The notes under the pieces are model-generated. The model was given only the letters and a program-made list of their open reading frames with translations, was not told the DNA's origin and made no database searches. From contig CAJNDS010002770.1 in assembly GCA_905221605.1 (NCBI GenBank), forward strand, positions 115,001 through 142,500: 27,500 nucleotides of DNA, given 5' to 3'. The translations under genes were made by a program, and so were the position numbers. Origin of the DNA: Symbiodinium natans. Its lineage: Eukaryota; Sar; Dinophyceae; Suessiales; Symbiodiniaceae. Positions within the stretch are counted from its first letter, which is position 1; each line of letters opens with the position of its first letter. Shown one piece after another: positions 25,525 to 27,500 of the stretch.

Positions 25525-26028
25525 TTATAAGATGTGGATGGCCACAGAGCCAGGGGGCCCAAATAATTATTTTTTGCGGCCCGGGTTGCGGGCTGGGATT
25601 GCGGCTGGTTTTTGGCTTGCAGATTTGTTGTGGGCTGGGTTGCAAATTTGTTGCGAACGGTTTTTTGGATTGCAAATTGGGTTGCAGGATTTTTGCGACT
25701 TTGGCTGCAGATTTTTTGCGAAATTGGTTGCGATGTTTTTGCGATTTTGTTGCAATGTTTCTTGCAAACGGTGGTTTTTGCTTATTAATTTAATAGAAAG
25801 CCCATTGACAAAACCCGAATGGTGTCTTTTCTGCCTGGCCGGGCCGTCTGCAAAAAATCTGCAAGCCGGCTTGCAAAAAATCTGCAACCAAAGCTGCAAT
25901 GCTCCAGGGGCCCCGGGGCCCCGTCTGCAAAATCACGAAACCCCACGTCTGCAAAAAAATTGCAATGAATCTGCAAAAATAATTATTTAAAGAGGCCTTT
26001 GTGCTGTGGCCAGATGCGATTCTTATAA
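25525..26028. mobile_element. 504-bp non-autonomous DNA transposon inserted in a telomeric array
   Basis: Ends are inverted: TTATAAGA, then GGCCACAG, then AAATAATTATTTTTTGC on the left; the right end is the same read on the other strand, with small indels, giving roughly 50-base terminal inverted repeats. Inside, a motif like TTGCAGATTTTTTGCG recurs in one orientation in the left half and inverted in the right half (TCTGCAAAAAATCTGCAA), typical of subterminal transposase-binding repeats. The flanks are an 8-bp duplication. An 8-bp target site plus subterminal motifs fits the hAT superfamily best. A 152-codon plus frame spans it but is made of the repeats (Leu/Cys/Phe) and is not a transposase. 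Confidence 0.75.
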
Positions 26029-26078
26029 CCTAAACCCTAAACCCTAAACCCTAAACCCTAAACCCTAAACCCTAAACC
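26029..26078 (-). repeat. CCCTAAA array (right half, after the transposon)
   Basis: Begins with the right 8-bp duplication CCTAAACC; about seven units. The left half is 25498-25524. Confidence 0.95.
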
Positions 26079-26182
26079 CGAAGGAGGAAGCTCCTGAAGT
26101 TGGCACAGGCAAAGTGGCAGCCGTAGAAGTCTTCCAGCTTCATGCCGTCATGGCCCAGCTTCTGTTGCTCTTTGTGGAGCTC
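26078..26182 (-). CDS. Candidate internal exon
   Basis: The acceptor CTATTTACAG is followed by 35 codons on the minus strand (starting ELHKEQQKLGHDGMKLED, then FYGCHFACANF), ending CGG|GTTTAG at the telomeric array. Phase 0 at both ends. Glu/Lys/Gln-rich start and Cys-containing end. The plus frame is also open but has no good acceptor. Family not recognised. Confidence 0.42.
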
Positions 26183-26327
26183 CTGTAAATAGGGTTTAGG
26201 GTTTAAGGTTTAGGGTTTAGGGTGAACCCTGTACCCGAAACCCTCCTGAACGGTTAGGCTATGCCGGATTTCGGGTTCCAAAGGTCGTGAACTTCAAGGG
26301 ACCCCAAGGTTGCACACCCGCATGTAC

Positions 26328-26414
26328 AGGTTTTAGGGTTTTAGGGTTTTAGGGTTTTAGGGTTTTAGGGTTTTAGGGTTTTAGGGGTTTAGGGTTTAGG
26401 GTTTAGGGTTTAGG
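26328..26414 (+). repeat. TTTTAGGG then TTTAGGG array
   Basis: Seven pure TTTTAGGG 8-mers followed by canonical 7-mers. Last telomeric array of the window; nothing telomeric follows to 27500. Confidence 0.95.
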
Positions 26415-26438
26415 GGGTGCCGATGTTCCCTGAAGGGT

Positions 26439-26837
26439 GTGTTAAACCCAACTATCCCCGAAACCCGAAGCTACAGGCAGGCTGGCTCCAGCCCCAGAGC
26501 CACCGATGCTGGTATTAGGCGCTCAGCTAAAAAAGGAAAACAGCTCAGGGGAGCTAATTTAAGGATCAGACCCGAGTTCCCCAGATGGCCAAAGAAAGCA
26601 AACGAAGAAGATAGACACACGCATCATAATATCAAACCAACACCTCCCATGATGCAGTTAGCCATCCAGAGAACCCTGAGATTTTTTTTAAATGTTTGCA
26701 TGCATGCATTGAAACACAGGCGCTCAAGCAGCCTTATAAAAAAAAGGAAAAAAGGTGAGGATGATGGGGGATGTATATGTTCATGTATTTGTAAAAATGA
26801 GATTACGTGTTATATAAATAGGAGAATAAGGAGATAA
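26439..26837 (+). CDS. Possible plus-strand coding region or exon
   Basis: 132 open codons without an ATG at the 5' end. Basic and mixed composition (ANLRIRPEFPRWPKKANEED), with a consensus donor AAAAAG|GTGAGG at about 26754. First internal ATGs at about 26650. Codon use is AT-rich, unlike most islands. Converges on the minus-strand frame ending at 26860. Confidence 0.22.
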   Translation: MLNPTIPETRSYRQAGSSPRATDAGIRRSAKKGKQLRGANLRIRPEFPRWPKKANEEDRHTHHNIKPTPPMMQLAIQRTLRFFLNVCMHALKHRRSSSLIKKRKKGEDDGGCICSCICKNEITCYINRRIRR

Positions 26838-26859
26838 GTAAAAACAAAAAAAAAACAAC

Positions 26860-27102
26860 TCACTCCTCGGACCCCCGGGCATCAGGATCCTCACGATCCT
26901 CGCCCTCATCCTCGTTCTCCTCCCTATGGAGAGGGGGCTGGTACACGTAATGATGGCCCGCAAACTGAAGTACACGCTCATTGGGGCGGATGAACATGTA
27001 CTTGGCTTTGGCTTTCGCCGCAGCCTTTGCACGAGCGGGGACGGCTCTCCGCTCCCGTAGCTGCGAGTTGCGCAGCTGCATCGTAATTCTGTTCCGTGGC
27101 AT
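26860..27102 (-). CDS. Small basic protein with acidic C-terminal tail
   Basis: An ATG at 27102 opens 80 codons on the minus strand: a basic N-terminal half (MPRNRITMQLRNSQLRERR, then AKAAAKAKAK), a middle with KYMFIRPNERVLQF and HHYVYQPP, and a tail with about 14 Asp/Glu in 22 residues, ending TGA. The frame is open upstream to 27164 and stays protein-like (KKPQILGVWYNTDSVIP), so an upstream exon or earlier start is possible. T-rich sequence follows the stop. Basic body plus acidic tail suggests a nucleic-acid or histone-binding protein, but this is inference. Confidence 0.42.
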   Translation of the reverse strand: MPRNRITMQLRNSQLRERRAVPARAKAAAKAKAKYMFIRPNERVLQFAGHHYVYQPPLHREENEDEGEDREDPDARGSEE

Positions 27103-27179
27103 GGGTATGACTGAGTCTGTATTATACCATACGCCCAGAATTTGGGGTTTCTTGGGCTTGTTGATTTACCGTATGTCAT

Positions 27180-27500
27180 GTGAAGGATAATGTTGGACCC
27201 TCTTTGGTGTTCCCCCCCCTGCCAGCCCCCTCCCCCACATTAAGAGTTCATTGCGGGGCTTCTAAGGTCCAGGATTGAACAGAGGTTGGCTTCAGGCCAT
27301 GGGTTTCCACAACTGCTTTTTCCAGCAGCTAAGGCAATGTATAAGAAAACACAAATGAGTCTCCAGCGCAACCCTTGAAAATACTAAGTTCACCTAACTA
27401 AGCAAGATATAAAGCAAGTGTCCAAGTCAGGGTTATAAGGTAGGGATCTATAGGCGTTTGCTGGAGAGCTGATACCGGCATCCCCCAGCTTTTCCGACAT
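27180..27500. other. No supported feature
   Basis: Mixed-composition sequence with C-rich (27212-27238) and AT-rich (27340-27430) parts and no telomeric repeats. It may be upstream or intronic sequence of the minus-strand frame 27102-26860. Confidence 0.4.

Noticed and set aside
25532-25990. 152-codon plus frame as a transposase or other protein
   Set aside because: It is built from the subterminal repeats of the 504-bp element; no catalytic motif is visible.
1-27500. True chromosome end (telomere) in the window
   Set aside because: No array is terminal, arrays occur in both orientations throughout, and ordinary sequence follows at the right edge.
1-27500. tRNA, rRNA or CRISPR array
   Set aside because: No GGTTCRANNCC box with a matching cloverleaf was found, and no conserved rRNA segments; the regular repeats are telomeric or microsatellite without unique spacers.

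Overview
This is eukaryotic nuclear DNA. There is no bacterial gene layout; reading frames are short, and GT...AG intron signals and polypyrimidine tracts are common. The dominant feature is the plant/algal-type telomere heptamer TTTAGGG (CCCTAAA on the other strand). It occurs in dozens of blocks in both orientations, with degenerate derivatives filling most of the space between them. No block lies at a window end, so these are interstitial arrays, not a chromosome tip. An alga or algal-lineage protist (dinoflagellate, chromerid, cryptophyte or green alga) is the best guess; I cannot name the species.

Between the arrays sit islands of 40-300 bp of ordinary sequence. Many read as short exons with plausible acceptor and donor sites. 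A recurring donor is the telomeric repeat itself (G|GTTTAG), and islands are often bounded by CCCTAAA on the left and TTTAGGG on the right. Several islands chain with matching splice phase into small minus-strand gene models: 764-4, 2149-1350, 3373-2550, 5735-5534, 12040-10522, and 17884-17133. Probable plus-strand exons lie near 5.84-5.96, 8.05-8.92, 12.8 and 24.0-25.4 kb. All of these come from reading by eye, without transcripts or homology searches. The recognisable domains are EF-hand loops (minus strand, 20.87-20.93 and 19.00-19.08 kb), a possible alpha/beta-hydrolase nucleophile elbow (plus, 12.76 kb) and a repeated Cys motif ending GCQAKFN (plus, 24.9 and 25.3 kb).

The window also carries several families of short non-autonomous inverted-repeat elements. 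The clearest is a 504-bp element (25525-26028) that split a CCCTAAA array and left an 8-bp duplication in exact heptamer phase. A second family (arms with CCATGTACCTAT) has four copies; two of them carry telomeric sequence at the same internal position. A third (about 100 bp) has two copies.

Layout: 0-11.3 kb, telomere-rich mosaic with exon islands; 11.3-14.45 kb, a block free of telomere repeats, partly CpG-rich; 14.45-26.4 kb, telomere-rich mosaic again, with an AT/purine microsatellite block at 17.9-18.4 kb; 26.4-27.5 kb, ordinary sequence with two convergent reading frames.
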